From CAIQQQ01 sp040399685 (GTDB taxonomy: Bacteria; Pseudomonadota; Alphaproteobacteria; Acetobacterales; Acetobacteraceae), in the NCBI GenBank assembly GCA_040399685.1, contig JBBART010000004.1, forward strand, positions 1-64,000: a DNA stretch of 64,000 nt, read 5' to 3'. Both the position numbers and the translations under genes were made by a program. Below the pieces are notes generated by a model that was given only the letters and a program-made list of their open reading frames with translations, did no database searches and was not told the origin of the DNA. Positions 42,458 through 51,791 of this stretch are shown here, in pieces; position 1 is the first letter of the stretch, and each line of letters begins with the position of its first letter.

Positions 42458-44508
42458 TGGATCTGCGCCCCACGCTGACAGCCCCTGACGACGACCCCCG
42501 CCTCTGGCTGGAGGAGGTGGACGGGGCTGCGGCGCTGGCATGGGTGGCGGCGCAAAACGCTCGAACCCTGGCGCGGTACGATACGCCGGAGCTGGCGGCG
42601 GATGCCGATGCGCTGGCCGCCATCATGGACCGGCCGGACAACATCCCGTTCGTCACGCGGCGTGGCGGCAAGCTCTACAATGTGTGGAAAGACGCCACCA
42701 ACGTGCGCGGCCTGTGGCGGCGGACGACGCTGGACTCCTACCGGACCGATGCGCCCGAGTGGGAAACCGTTCTGGACATCGACGCCCTGGCCGCGGCCGA
42801 GGGCGAGGACTGGGTGTTCCGCGGCGCGGACATCATCGCCGACACGCGTGACCGCGCGATGCTGTATTTCTCGCGCGGCGGCGGCGATGCCACGGTGCAG
42901 CGCGAGTTCGACATCACCACCTGCGCCTTCGTGGCGAACGGGTTCGTGCTGCCCGAATGCAAGGGCGGCACCGATTGGGTGGACCGCGACACGCTGCTGC
43001 TGACGGCAGCCTTGGGCGAGGGGCACAGCACCGCCTCCGGCTACGCCCGCACCGTGCGGCTGTGGCGGCGCGGCACCGATCCGCTGGCAGCTCCGGTCAT
43101 CTTTGACATCCCCGCGCAGCACATGGGCGCGGGCGGGCAGGTGGATTCAGAAGACCCCGGCCGCCGGCTGATCTTCTCGGACCGCAGCGACTTCTTCAAT
43201 TGCGCGCTCTGGATCGGCGATCTCACTGGCCCCAAGACGAAGCTGGATCTGCCCACCGATATCGGCTGCCTGTGGCATCGCGGCTGGTTCGCCCTGCGCC
43301 CGCGCACGGACTGGACCATCGGCGAGACCACCTATCCGGCCGGCGCCATTCTCGGCATCGGGCTGGATTCATTCCTGGCCGGCGCGCGGGATATGCAGGT
43401 GCTGTTCACCCCCGGCCCGCGCTGCACCAGCAGCGGCTTCTTCTGGGCGGACGGCAAGCTCGTCGTCTCGGTGATGGACGATCTGGCGCCGAGCCATGAG
43501 ATCTTCACGCCCTCGGCGCACATCTGGTCACGCGCCGTTCTGGGCAATCTGCCGTCCATCGGCGTCGTCAGCGTCGGGCGGCTGGATGAGGATGCGGCGG
43601 AATCAGACGGCGCCCTGCTGGCCAACGTGCAGGACCCGCTGACGCCGTCGCGGCTTTTGCTCACCTCCATCACCTCGGCCGCCCCCATCATCCTCAAGCG
43701 CGCGCCGGTGGCGTTCAACGCGGCGGGTCTGGCGGTCACGCGCCATGAGGCGGTGTCCATCGATGGCGTGCGCATTCCCTATGTGCAGGTTGGCCCGCAG
43801 GTCGAGACCGGCGATGCGCCGGTGCACATGGCCGGCTATGGCGGGTTCAACGTCTCCGAGCAGCCATATTATCGCGGCGCCATCGGCAAGCTGTGGCTGG
43901 AGCGCGGCGGCACGGCGGTTCTCACGCACATTCGTGGCGGCGGCGAGTTCGGCCCGGCCTGGCACGATGCCGGCAAGCGCGAGGGCAAGGCGCTCAGCCA
44001 CGACGATTTCGCCGCCATCGCCGCCGATCTCGTGGCGCGCGGCGTGACGAAACCGAGCCGGATCGCGGCCGAAGGCGGCTCCAACGGTGGCATTCTGATC
44101 ACCAACATGCTGACCCGATACCCCGAACGGTTCGGCGCGTTGTTCTGCACCATCCCGCTGATCGACATGCGCCGCTATTCCAAGCTGCTGGCCGGCGCCA
44201 GCTGGATTGCCGAATACGGCGACCCGGACGTGGCCACGGACTGGGATTTCCTGCAACACATCTCCGCCTATCACACCGCCAGCCCCGAGGGCGCGGCTCC
44301 ACCGATCTTGATTGCCACCACGCGTCGCGATGACCGGGTGCATCCGGGCCATGCCCGCAAGATGGCGGCCAAGTTGCAGGACATGGGCCGGGATGCGTGG
44401 TTCTATGAGTTGGATACCGGTGGCCATAGCTACGGCAAGACCAACCGCGAGCGGGCGCATTTCGTGGCGCTTGGATATTCGTTTCTCAGGCGCGCAATCG
44501 GCTGGTAG
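42457..44508 (+). CDS. Prolyl oligopeptidase family serine peptidase (S9A)
   Basis: 683 residues. The N-terminal beta-propeller starts DDPRLWLEEVDGAAALAWV. The C-terminal alpha/beta-hydrolase has the nucleophile in EGGSNGGILI, the Asp in TTRRDDRVHPGHARK and the His in DTGGHSYGKT, so the triad is complete. There is no signal peptide, so it is cytoplasmic. It cleaves short peptides, probably after proline. It is co-transcribed with lepA by overlap. Confidence 0.9.
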   Translation: MDLRPTLTAPDDDPRLWLEEVDGAAALAWVAAQNARTLARYDTPELAADADALAAIMDRPDNIPFVTRRGGKLYNVWKDATNVRGLWRRTTLDSYRTDAPEWETVLDIDALAAAEGEDWVFRGADIIADTRDRAMLYFSRGGGDATVQREFDITTCAFVANGFVLPECKGGTDWVDRDTLLLTAALGEGHSTASGYARTVRLWRRGTDPLAAPVIFDIPAQHMGAGGQVDSEDPGRRLIFSDRSDFFNCALWIGDLTGPKTKLDLPTDIGCLWHRGWFALRPRTDWTIGETTYPAGAILGIGLDSFLAGARDMQVLFTPGPRCTSSGFFWADGKLVVSVMDDLAPSHEIFTPSAHIWSRAVLGNLPSIGVVSVGRLDEDAAESDGALLANVQDPLTPSRLLLTSITSAAPIILKRAPVAFNAAGLAVTRHEAVSIDGVRIPYVQVGPQVETGDAPVHMAGYGGFNVSEQPYYRGAIGKLWLERGGTAVLTHIRGGGEFGPAWHDAGKREGKALSHDDFAAIAADLVARGVTKPSRIAAEGGSNGGILITNMLTRYPERFGALFCTIPLIDMRRYSKLLAGASWIAEYGDPDVATDWDFLQHISAYHTASPEGAAPPILIATTRRDDRVHPGHARKMAAKLQDMGRDAWFYELDTGGHSYGKTNRERAHFVALGYSFLRRAIGW

Positions 44509-44546
44509 CAAAGGACTGGGCTGTCTTGCAGGCCAGCCAGCCAATC

Positions 44547-45689
44547 CTAAGCCAGGGCTGATCTCGGAGCGATGGCGCGCAGGAGAATGCGCCGCACATG
44601 TCGGTGCGGCAGTTCGAACGCAGCGGCGAAAGGAATGGCCGCCATGTTCGTGACCAACACAATCGTCACCATGCCGCACCATCCCAGGGTCATTGTTGGC
44701 TCGATTGCCGCCATCAAGACCACAATCGAGCCGTGCGTCAGGTAGAGCGAATAACTGTGGAAGGCCGACCGGTCGATCAGCAGTCGATGCCCCATCGATG
44801 CGCCGGCCACAGCGCGATAATACACGAACGGGATGAACACGAGGCCGGCCAGCAGCAACGTGAAAATGGCGTCGTAGACCCGCCCCTGCGTGAACAGCAG
44901 TCGCAGGCCGGCCAGCACAGCGACTCCCATCCAGATCGCCGCGAGCGCACGCGAGCCGGGTTGCGACCCTGTTGGCATCCGCGTCAGCGCAAGGCTGGCA
45001 CCGGCCCCCACGATCCATGTGAAGGTCAGCGAGCCGCCTGGACCGCCGATAAAATTATACAATGGCTCGATCGCGGCCACGGCGAGGGCTGCTCGCCACA
45101 ACGGAGGCAGCTTGCCGCGTGCAACACGCAAAGCTGCCAGCAATCCGACGGTGACATAGATCCACCATTCAATGCTGACCGTCCAGAACTGCCGGCCAGA
45201 CCCAAACGTCCTGGCGAACCACGGTTGTTCTGGAACATGCATTCGTCGCAAAATTTGAAAGACTGGAAAATCCTGCAGCATGAACAAATTGGCGATGGCG
45301 GTGCCGACATTGTATTCCGCGCCGTAGCGGTAGGCGCCAAACCGTGATGCATAGAAATCAAGGATCGCCACCAACAGAACAGCCGGCACGAACGGCGTAT
45401 AGATGCGGCAGAAGCGGCTGATCATGAACTCGCTAAAATCATACGTTCCGCGTCGTATCCGCGACATGACGGTCTGTGTGATGAGAAAGCCGGAGAGCAG
45501 GAAGAACATCTGCACGCCCAGCGCCCCGAGTCCGAGCTCCCCGAACCTGCTGCCGGGAAAGCTGTAGCCAATTGCATGCTGGACCAAAACCAGCTGCGCC
45601 GCCAAACCGCGCAGCACATCCAGATACTCGGATTGCGCGCGGCTGAACAGGACCCCGCCGCTTGCCGGGGCCATTTCAGGCTGCGACAT
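44547..45689 (-). CDS. Acyltransferase 3 family membrane protein
   Basis: 380 residues with about ten hydrophobic segments. YLDVLRGLAAQLVLVQHAIGY carries the conserved His of the OafA/Wzi family, and ALGVQMFFLLSGFLI follows. Such proteins O-acetylate or otherwise acylate polysaccharide units at the membrane. It is the last gene of a minus-strand run of three sugar-transfer genes and overlaps the gene upstream by 14 bp. It and the gene at 50536 give the locus two acyltransferases. Confidence 0.85.
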   Translation of the reverse strand: MSQPEMAPASGGVLFSRAQSEYLDVLRGLAAQLVLVQHAIGYSFPGSRFGELGLGALGVQMFFLLSGFLITQTVMSRIRRGTYDFSEFMISRFCRIYTPFVPAVLLVAILDFYASRFGAYRYGAEYNVGTAIANLFMLQDFPVFQILRRMHVPEQPWFARTFGSGRQFWTVSIEWWIYVTVGLLAALRVARGKLPPLWRAALAVAAIEPLYNFIGGPGGSLTFTWIVGAGASLALTRMPTGSQPGSRALAAIWMGVAVLAGLRLLFTQGRVYDAIFTLLLAGLVFIPFVYYRAVAGASMGHRLLIDRSAFHSYSLYLTHGSIVVLMAAIEPTMTLGWCGMVTIVLVTNMAAIPFAAAFELPHRHVRRILLRAIAPRSALA

Positions 45690-46608
45690 GTGCGCTCGCA
45701 GGCTGGTCCAGCGGGCCGGTCATCTGCGGCTGAAGCGGCCGCGCGCCGCGCAGGATGTAGGTGCGGAAGGTGCCACCGCCGGTTTGAGCGATGTCGTATG
45801 CGGTGCGCTTCGCGGGGCCAGCCAGGTGCAAGGCGCCGATCGTATCGAATGGGGCTGCCGGCTTGCAGAACAGGGCGGACGCGTCGTTCCACATCGGCAC
45901 GCCGCGATCGCAGATCCAGTTGCAGCGTGGGTCAAGCAGTCGCGTTGGCAGCGGCGCCCGGCCACCGACCAGATCGCCATGGACGGCATGGTTCAGCGCG
46001 AACTGGTCATGCGGCACCAAGGATGATGTGCGCCTGATCGCGGCCTCATAGCACCGCGCCCACGCGCCCCAATGCGGCGCGTTTGCCCGTATGGCGAAGA
46101 AGCCTGCGTTCAGATGCGGCCGCCGCAACAGATGCGCCGCCGTCAGCGCGCCATAGCCGCGCATCATGTGCTTGGCGGTCCAGCCGAACAGCCACATTTG
46201 AAATCGATAACACGGCTCGCTCTCATGCGTGATCGCCATCCCGTCTGCCAGCGCAGCGGACACATATTCCGCAAACACAGCCTCGTCCTGCAACCAGATA
46301 TCGGAATCGATCCAGACATACACCTCGTGTCCGGGGAAATACGCGGGCAAAAACGGGCGTGCCAGGAACGAGCGCAGCGTGGCGCTATGGTCCTCCTCAC
46401 GCACACCAAGATGGGCGCGTGGTCTGGCCACCGCCCAGCCCTGGCGGTCTAGCCATTGTCGGTCGGAAGCTGTCAGCCCCAGGTCGAAGCAGGCCATGCT
46501 CACGTTGGATGCCGCAAGGCTGTGGGGCATTGATGCGATCAGGCCACGCAAGAACGGCATGAACCGACTGTCGCACGCGCTGACAACCATCACCCGTGGC
46601 GCCCTCAT
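45676..46608 (-). CDS. Putative glycosyltransferase with a DxD motif
   Basis: 310 residues, no clear family. VYVWIDSDIWLQDEAVF around residue 95-110 looks like the metal-binding DxD of GT-A enzymes such as GT8, and HLNAGFFAIRANAPHW and PHDQFALNHAVHGDL match the later part of that fold. No membrane segment is seen. It overlaps the GT2 gene upstream by 4 bp and the acyltransferase downstream by 14 bp, so it belongs to the polysaccharide locus. Confidence 0.65.
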   Translation of the reverse strand: MRAPRVMVVSACDSRFMPFLRGLIASMPHSLAASNVSMACFDLGLTASDRQWLDRQGWAVARPRAHLGVREEDHSATLRSFLARPFLPAYFPGHEVYVWIDSDIWLQDEAVFAEYVSAALADGMAITHESEPCYRFQMWLFGWTAKHMMRGYGALTAAHLLRRPHLNAGFFAIRANAPHWGAWARCYEAAIRRTSSLVPHDQFALNHAVHGDLVGGRAPLPTRLLDPRCNWICDRGVPMWNDASALFCKPAAPFDTIGALHLAGPAKRTAYDIAQTGGGTFRTYILRGARPLQPQMTGPLDQPASAHVAA

Positions 46609-47645
46609 GCCGCCCGCCCCCTGGAAGGTGCATGCAGGCTAGGATGCACCTGCGCCACGCGGTGACGTGGCCCTGGTTTCGGCTGTGGCGCCAGCCGCCC
46701 CCAAACCCGGCGCAGCAGCAGGCCGTAGGTGGAGGGGTGGGTTGCAATCGTCCACAGACAGCGCGCCCAGGCTCCCTCCGACGCAGCGCGTTGGGCCGTC
46801 AGGTAATGGATCATGACGCGGTATTGTGCCGAGCGGGCCTGAAGCATCGTCACTGTGTCCGCATCGCCGGCGCCGCGTGCCATCCGGATGAAATGCGCGT
46901 TGGCGGTCAGCGCCTGCCGGTAGTCATACCGCCAGGCCCCGCTGCCGGTGGATGTCCATGTGCGGGAAATGCTGCCGAACGGCATGGTCCAGTAATAGAG
47001 CGGGTCACTCACCAATACGCCTCGACCTCCAGCCACGAAAAATCCCATCAGGTAATAAAAATCCTCGGCGAGCCGGGTCTTTTCGAAATAGGAAAGGCCA
47101 TTGGCCAACAGGAAGCTACGTTTTATCAGGGGCTTCAAAATGCCGAAGTCAAACGTGGCATAGCTGTCGGAGTTCTGGAGCATGTCGGATTTGGTCAAGA
47201 TCCGGGCCGGCACGTCAGGCTCGAACGCTGTTTGCGTGATGCAGTCGGCGCCGGCATCGACATAGAACAAATTGTCCGCCGCCATCTCAACGCCGTGCAA
47301 GTCGGCTTCCTCCACCAGACGCTCCAGGCGCTGTGCGTGGTAGGCGTCGTCTGCATCCAGAACAGCTATCCAGGTGCCCCGCGCCACGGCCACCATCCGG
47401 TTCATGGCAGCCGGCTTGCCGCCGTTTGGCCAGATCCGCATCACGCGCACACGCGGATCTACTGCCGCAAGACGCTCGGCGATAGCGGCACTGTCATCGG
47501 TCGAACCATCGTCGGCCACCAGGATTTCGATGTTTGCCAGTGTCTGCCACAGTGCCGAGCGGATGCAGCGTTCGAGTGTGTCCGCACTGTTGTAGACAGG
47601 TATTAGAACCGAAACTTTTGGACGAACATTGCTGTTGATACTCAT
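46605..47645 (-). CDS. Glycosyltransferase family 2 (ExoO-like)
   Basis: 346 residues. The GT-A start is KVSVLIPVYNSADTLERCI, with VADDGSTDDS and the DxD AVLDADDAYH. DPLYYWTMPFGSISR and the Arg-rich tail resemble succinoglycan ExoO-type enzymes. It transfers a sugar from an NDP-sugar to the lipid-linked repeat unit in the cytoplasm. ATGA overlaps with both neighbours show coupled translation. Confidence 0.85.
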   Translation of the reverse strand: MSINSNVRPKVSVLIPVYNSADTLERCIRSALWQTLANIEILVADDGSTDDSAAIAERLAAVDPRVRVMRIWPNGGKPAAMNRMVAVARGTWIAVLDADDAYHAQRLERLVEEADLHGVEMAADNLFYVDAGADCITQTAFEPDVPARILTKSDMLQNSDSYATFDFGILKPLIKRSFLLANGLSYFEKTRLAEDFYYLMGFFVAGGRGVLVSDPLYYWTMPFGSISRTWTSTGSGAWRYDYRQALTANAHFIRMARGAGDADTVTMLQARSAQYRVMIHYLTAQRAASEGAWARCLWTIATHPSTYGLLLRRVWGRLAPQPKPGPRHRVAQVHPSLHAPSRGRAA

Positions 47646-48562
47646 ATTTCTAAAATCCGCTCAGGCTGCATGCGGCCGATAACCAGGTCGAACATAGCCC
47701 GCGCATTGCCGCCCAGGCGGCCGCGGCGGTCGATATAGGGTTCTGACCACAGCGCCTTGGCCACGTTCATCGCCACGTTGCGACCAACGCTGCCGGCGGC
47801 GCGCCGGAATGAATAACTGCCTTTGACATACAGATAGATTGGGTTTGCCACCTGCGAATATCCTAACCTGCGACCAGACGTGCGGCCCTGCTTGGCGCCC
47901 AGATGAACGCCACGTGCGCCGGGAATTTTGGCAATGTCGCCGTGTCTGCCGATACGATGTGTGAAGTCGATATCCTCAGACCATCCGTAAAGCGGCAGGC
48001 GTTCGTCGAAGCGAAGTTGATGGGTGCGCGCCACCTCAAGCCGGATCGCCATGTTGCATCCATAGCCGTGCGGCGCCGGGATGAATGTCCCCAATGTCGG
48101 CGGAGGGGCCGTGTCGAGCAGGGCGCGGGCATCGTCCACACGATAACCAGGTCCCCGCGCACCATCTGCGAGCAGATCGCCGGTGGTGGCCACGATGTTG
48201 GGGTGTAACCTCAGAATCATCTCTGTCGCTTCGATGTAGTGAGGATCCATCAAAAAATCGTCATCTAAAAACACGACTATGTCGCAATCGTCGAGGCAAT
48301 CCAGAATGTTGTTTCGCTGACATGGAAGTCCGGGCGGTGCGGTGATGATCTCCACATGCGGCGAAGGGGGAAGATCCGCCACATCCTGTGGCTGCGTGCA
48401 GCAGATGACGATCCGGTCCGGCTGCCGTGTTTGCTTGCTGACCTGTCTGAGCATCGCACCGAGGATGCTGGCACGGCCACGTGTGGCGACACCAATGGCG
48501 ATGCGAATGGGCTCGGTCAACAACGCAGGTGTGTCGGTCTCTCTGTTTGGTAAATACATCAA
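47642..48562 (-). CDS. Glycosyltransferase family 2
   Basis: 306 residues. IRIAIGVATRGRASILGAML opens the GT-A domain, VVFLDDDFLMD is the metal-binding triplet, and YGWSEDIDFTHRIGRHG holds the catalytic-base region (ED). No membrane segment. It is the first gene of the minus-strand part of the polysaccharide locus and faces the flippase gene across about 340 bp. Confidence 0.83.
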   Translation of the reverse strand: MMYLPNRETDTPALLTEPIRIAIGVATRGRASILGAMLRQVSKQTRQPDRIVICCTQPQDVADLPPSPHVEIITAPPGLPCQRNNILDCLDDCDIVVFLDDDFLMDPHYIEATEMILRLHPNIVATTGDLLADGARGPGYRVDDARALLDTAPPPTLGTFIPAPHGYGCNMAIRLEVARTHQLRFDERLPLYGWSEDIDFTHRIGRHGDIAKIPGARGVHLGAKQGRTSGRRLGYSQVANPIYLYVKGSYSFRRAAGSVGRNVAMNVAKALWSEPYIDRRGRLGGNARAMFDLVIGRMQPERILEI

Positions 48563-48905
48563 TGCTTTCCACGATAACCAACGTGCTAACAGGAAGACTG
48601 TAAATATCGCAATGAATCATCGTAGTCCTCGCGGCCATGTGACTGCAGATGCGCTCCGGTCAGTTGCTCGCGCATGCGTGATCGCCTTCGTGGTGTTTTA
48701 GGGTTGGATTTCAACTATCTGTTGCGGTATTACCCATTTGAGAACTGACCAGACGAAAGTATATGACATTTTCGAATCCTGCGGTCAGATGGATTGGGCA
48801 CGGTTCCTCGAAATGCACCTGATATGATGGCCTTTTTGTTAAATAAAGTATGTGTATTCGAAAATTAGTTCGATACACGCTCATCCTATTCGAAGGAGGT
48901 GCCAG
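48563..48905. other. AT-rich divergent intergenic region
   Basis: The stretch between the minus-strand glycosyltransferase genes and the flippase transcript has clearly less GC than its surroundings. TATGAT at 48823-48828 is a possible -10, without a convincing -35. Nothing here looks like a gene. It should hold the promoters for both arms of the locus. Confidence 0.5.
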
Positions 48906-48977
48906 ATGTGCCTGGAAACAGCACGCCATCCGACATTCGTTCTTTTGGACGAATGTGCCGTGGAGAGCCGGATATGA
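48906..48977 (+). CDS. 23-codon leader ORF, translationally coupled to the flippase gene
   Basis: ATG 48906 is preceded at 5 bases by a perfect AAGGAGGT (48893-48900), the strongest ribosome site I found in the window. The peptide begins MCLETARHPT, has two Cys and ends ESRI. Its TGA (48975-48977) overlaps the ATG of the flippase (48974) as ATGA. A hairpin, ACATTCGT with ACGAATGT (48933-48956), lies inside it. This looks like a leader peptide that controls flippase translation. It might instead be the real start region of a differently framed gene, but the flippase frame has only a GTG (48899) upstream. Confidence 0.5.
   Translation: MCLETARHPTFVLLDECAVESRI
48933..48956 (+). promoter_or_regulatory. 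Hairpin within the leader ORF
   Basis: Eight-base arms ACATTCGT and ACGAATGT enclose TCTTTTGG. A ribosome translating the leader would melt it, and its 3' side is 5 bp from GGAGAG, the flippase ribosome site. It could therefore affect access to that site. This is inference. Confidence 0.4.
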
Positions 48978-50464
48978 AGCAACACGCAGTGACGACGAAT
49001 TTTTTGCTCAACGTTGCCGGTGCTATTTTGCCAATTTTGACAGCGTTGGCCATAGTTCCTTTGTATATCAATGTCGTTGGTGCAGAACGCTATGGAATGC
49101 TCGCAATTGTCTGGTTGTTGCTGGGATATTTTGGTTTTCTTGATTTTGGTTTGTCGCGCGCCTCCGCGAATGCACTCAGCAAGCTGGGACACGCGGATGC
49201 CTCAAGGCGTGGGCCAGTATTGGTGACGGCGCTTTATTTGAACGCTGTGCTCGGTTTGGTGGGCGGTCTTCTACTCTACGTCGCATCAGGTCTGTTGTTG
49301 GAGCGCTTTGCCAATCTTACGCCTGAGCTCGCTGTGGAAGTAACGGCGGCAATGCCATGGGTGGCAGCGATGTTGCCAGTGGCGTTGGTGTCCAGCATCG
49401 GTGCTGGTGCCATTGAATCACGCGAGCAATTTCTGGCGGCAAATTTGTTCCAAACCTTCGGCGGCGTATTCGGGCAGGTCGTGCCGGTGGTATGCGCCAT
49501 TTTGTTTGGCCCGAGTCTGGCGGTGGTGGTGCCCGCAGCCCTTTTGGCTCGTCTCGTCTCCACGTTGTTGATCTGGGCCTTCGTTCTGCACGCCGAAAGG
49601 CCAGTGAATTTTCGCTGCTTTGACCGCGCCAAAGTGCGCGAATTGGCCGGCTATGGCGCATGGGTAAGCATCAGCAGCCTGCTCAGCCCGCTGCTTGCGA
49701 CCTTTGATCAATTCCTGATCGGCGCGCTGATCGGGCCTACGGCGATTGCGCATTATTCGGTGCCCATGAGCCTGTCCACACGCACGCAGGTTGTGGCGTT
49801 GGCGCTCGCCAAGACCCTCTTCCCACGCCTGTCGCGGCTTGAGCCGGTTGAGGCTCGGCTGCTGGCAAGCCGTGCGATCGTGACCCTGGCCTTTGGCTTC
49901 GGTGCGATCTGCGGTCCGGCGATCCTGCTTGCTGGTCCATTTTTGCAGCACTGGATCGGTGCCGAGTTCGCTGTCGCGGCAACGCCGGTCGCCCAGATCC
50001 TGCTGGTGGGGGCATGGGCGAACGGGATTGCGTTCATCCCTTACGCGCTTTTGCAGGGACAGGGGCGGCCCGATCTGTCGGCGAAAATCCATGCCGCCGA
50101 GGTTGTTCCGTTTCTGACTGCGGTCTATTTGTTGACGATCAATTTCGGCCTTCCAGGCGCCGCACTGGCGTGGACTTTGCGCATGCTTGTCGACTGCGCC
50201 GTCATGTTGCGTGTTGGGCAATGCTGGACGGGACACCTTGTGCGCATCCTGCCAGCACTCGGCGGGGTGGTGGCGTGCTACAGCCTTGCGCATCTTTGGC
50301 CGACGAGCCTGGCGAGCAGTGTTGGCCTCGCCGGGCTCATGGGGGTGGCAATCACTGTCTGCGCTCTGGTGGTCGATTCCGAATCGCGCGGCGCGTTGCG
50401 TCGCCTCACACCGGCTGTCGGTCGGCTGCGCCTGCGGTTTGCGCGTGCGCAGCGGATGACCTGA
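48974..50464 (+). CDS. Wzx-type polysaccharide flippase (oligosaccharide/MATE-like)
   Basis: 496 residues from ATG 48974, chosen because GGAGAG is 7 bases upstream; GTG 48899 in frame is the alternative. About 12-14 hydrophobic segments, beginning NFLLNVAGAILPILTALAIVPLY and including FGFLDFGLSRASANALS, are typical of the polysaccharide synthase family. It flips the lipid-linked repeat unit across the inner membrane. The first third is noticeably less GC-rich than the flanking genes, as is common for Wzx. Confidence 0.85.
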   Translation: MKQHAVTTNFLLNVAGAILPILTALAIVPLYINVVGAERYGMLAIVWLLLGYFGFLDFGLSRASANALSKLGHADASRRGPVLVTALYLNAVLGLVGGLLLYVASGLLLERFANLTPELAVEVTAAMPWVAAMLPVALVSSIGAGAIESREQFLAANLFQTFGGVFGQVVPVVCAILFGPSLAVVVPAALLARLVSTLLIWAFVLHAERPVNFRCFDRAKVRELAGYGAWVSISSLLSPLLATFDQFLIGALIGPTAIAHYSVPMSLSTRTQVVALALAKTLFPRLSRLEPVEARLLASRAIVTLAFGFGAICGPAILLAGPFLQHWIGAEFAVAATPVAQILLVGAWANGIAFIPYALLQGQGRPDLSAKIHAAEVVPFLTAVYLLTINFGLPGAALAWTLRMLVDCAVMLRVGQCWTGHLVRILPALGGVVACYSLAHLWPTSLASSVGLAGLMGVAITVCALVVDSESRGALRRLTPAVGRLRLRFARAQRMT

Positions 50465-50535
50465 GATATGCGCGCAGGCCAGTTCAATATCAGCGTTGCC
50501 CCCTTTCCCTCGAGCGTCACGGCGCGTGCGGCCGC

Positions 50536-51615
50536 ATGACCGCGCCGCCCGAAATCCGCGCGTTAACGGGTCTGCGCGGGGCGGCTGCCTGCGTGGTTGT
50601 GCTTTATCATTACACCAGCGGCGGCCTTGGCTTCGGTCCGTTTGCTGGGCTTGTGCACCGTGGCTACCAGGCGGTGGACCTGTTCTTTGTGTTGAGTGGC
50701 TATGTCTTGGTGATGACCTATGCCGATCGCCTTCAGGGGCGCCTTACCGTTGCGGCATACCGCGATTTCATTGTCCGGCGCGTTGGCCGCGTTTATCCGC
50801 TTTTTATCGCTGTGACGCTTGTGTCGCTGTGCCTCTGGCGCCCCGTGGGTGGTTGGTCGATGGTCACAATCGTCAGCAATGCACTGCTCATCCAGGCGTG
50901 GGGGGCAGCTGACAGCATTGGTGGACCAACTTGGTCGATCAGCACCGAGTTTGCAGCCTATCTGTTGTTTCCCGTCGTGTGCTCCCTGGTCGTCTGGTCT
51001 CGGCCTGTCTGGGCTGGCGGCACGGTGTTGCTCGCTATGGGCACGGTTGTATTCGTATCCGGTCGGGATACATCGACCCTGCATCAACTCGCCCTCGACC
51101 GTTCTGGGCCTCTTGATGTCTATCAGGGAACGACGGTCTATCCGCTTTTCCGCTGCCTGGCCGGCTTTGTTCTGGGCGCGTTGTCCTATCGGATCGGCCG
51201 CGCCAGGATATTTTCCGGCATTTGGGCGTGCAAGGGCTTTGCCGACGCGTGTGCTGTCGGAATCATCGCATTGCTATGGGTTCCGGGGACCGATGTTGTT
51301 TTGCCGCTGTTGTTCGTGGTCTTGATTCCCGGGCTGTCATACGGGCGTTCGTTGGCAGCAAGCGCGCTCGGTTGCCGGGGTGTTCACTGGCTGGGAGTTG
51401 TTTCGTATTCGATCTATCTTATCCATCGACCTTTTGAGCATGTATTTCGCGCTTCGGTGCGTGAGCAGCTTCGATTCTGGCATGTGCCACATGACTTTTC
51501 GATATCTGCACTTTTGTTGTTGGCGCCTTTGGCTCTGGTTTCTGGCCTTGCATATGCCTGTGTTGAAGTGCCAGGGCGCAGGCTTCCGTTGTTTAAAAAA
51601 CAAATATATTTATAA
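50536..51615 (+). CDS. Acyltransferase 3 family membrane protein
   Basis: 359 residues from ATG 50536. The family start PEIRALTGLRGAAACVVVLYHY holds the conserved Arg and His, with AVDLFFVLSGYVL after it. About ten hydrophobic segments follow; the C-terminal end is basic and aromatic (FKKQIYL). It likely adds acetyl groups to the exopolysaccharide. No SGNH domain is fused. It is 70 bp from the flippase gene. Confidence 0.85.
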   Translation: MTAPPEIRALTGLRGAAACVVVLYHYTSGGLGFGPFAGLVHRGYQAVDLFFVLSGYVLVMTYADRLQGRLTVAAYRDFIVRRVGRVYPLFIAVTLVSLCLWRPVGGWSMVTIVSNALLIQAWGAADSIGGPTWSISTEFAAYLLFPVVCSLVVWSRPVWAGGTVLLAMGTVVFVSGRDTSTLHQLALDRSGPLDVYQGTTVYPLFRCLAGFVLGALSYRIGRARIFSGIWACKGFADACAVGIIALLWVPGTDVVLPLLFVVLIPGLSYGRSLAASALGCRGVHWLGVVSYSIYLIHRPFEHVFRASVREQLRFWHVPHDFSISALLLLAPLALVSGLAYACVEVPGRRLPLFKKQIYL

Positions 51616-51689
51616 AAACTATTCGCAATCAAAAATAGCAGCAGGAAATAATAATTTTTTGAGAGACGCCTTACAAAATTAATTTGACG

Positions 51690-51705
51690 TAAACGTTATC
51701 GTTTA
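51690..51705. promoter_or_regulatory. Inverted repeat upstream of the phosphoglycosyl transferase gene
   Basis: TAAACG, TTAT, CGTTTA is a perfect dyad in the AT-rich 176-bp gap. TTGACG directly precedes it at 51684, so a bound repressor could block RNA polymerase at this place. The bound protein is unknown. Confidence 0.4.
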
Positions 51706-51720
51706 TACAGAAAAATTTAG

Positions 51721-51750
51721 TTGAGGCACTTTATAAAGCACGATTATGAC
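51721..51750 (+). promoter_or_regulatory. Possible promoter of the phosphoglycosyl transferase operon
   Basis: TTGAGG at 51721-51726 and TATGAC at 51745-51750 are 18 bp apart. Transcription would start about 35 bp before ATG 51792. A small palindrome CTTTATAAAG lies in the spacer. The match is moderate. Confidence 0.4.
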
Positions 51751-51791
51751 TGTTAACACAAAAAGCATTATGAACAAAACTAGGTAGTAAC

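Noticed and set aside
48563..48905. JUMPstart/ops element upstream of the polysaccharide genes
   Set aside because: The GGCGGTAGC-type ops core is not present in the divergent region.
50014..50535. Upstream extension of the acyltransferase frame
   Set aside because: It lies within the flippase gene in another frame; the family starts at PEIRALTGLRG after ATG 50536.
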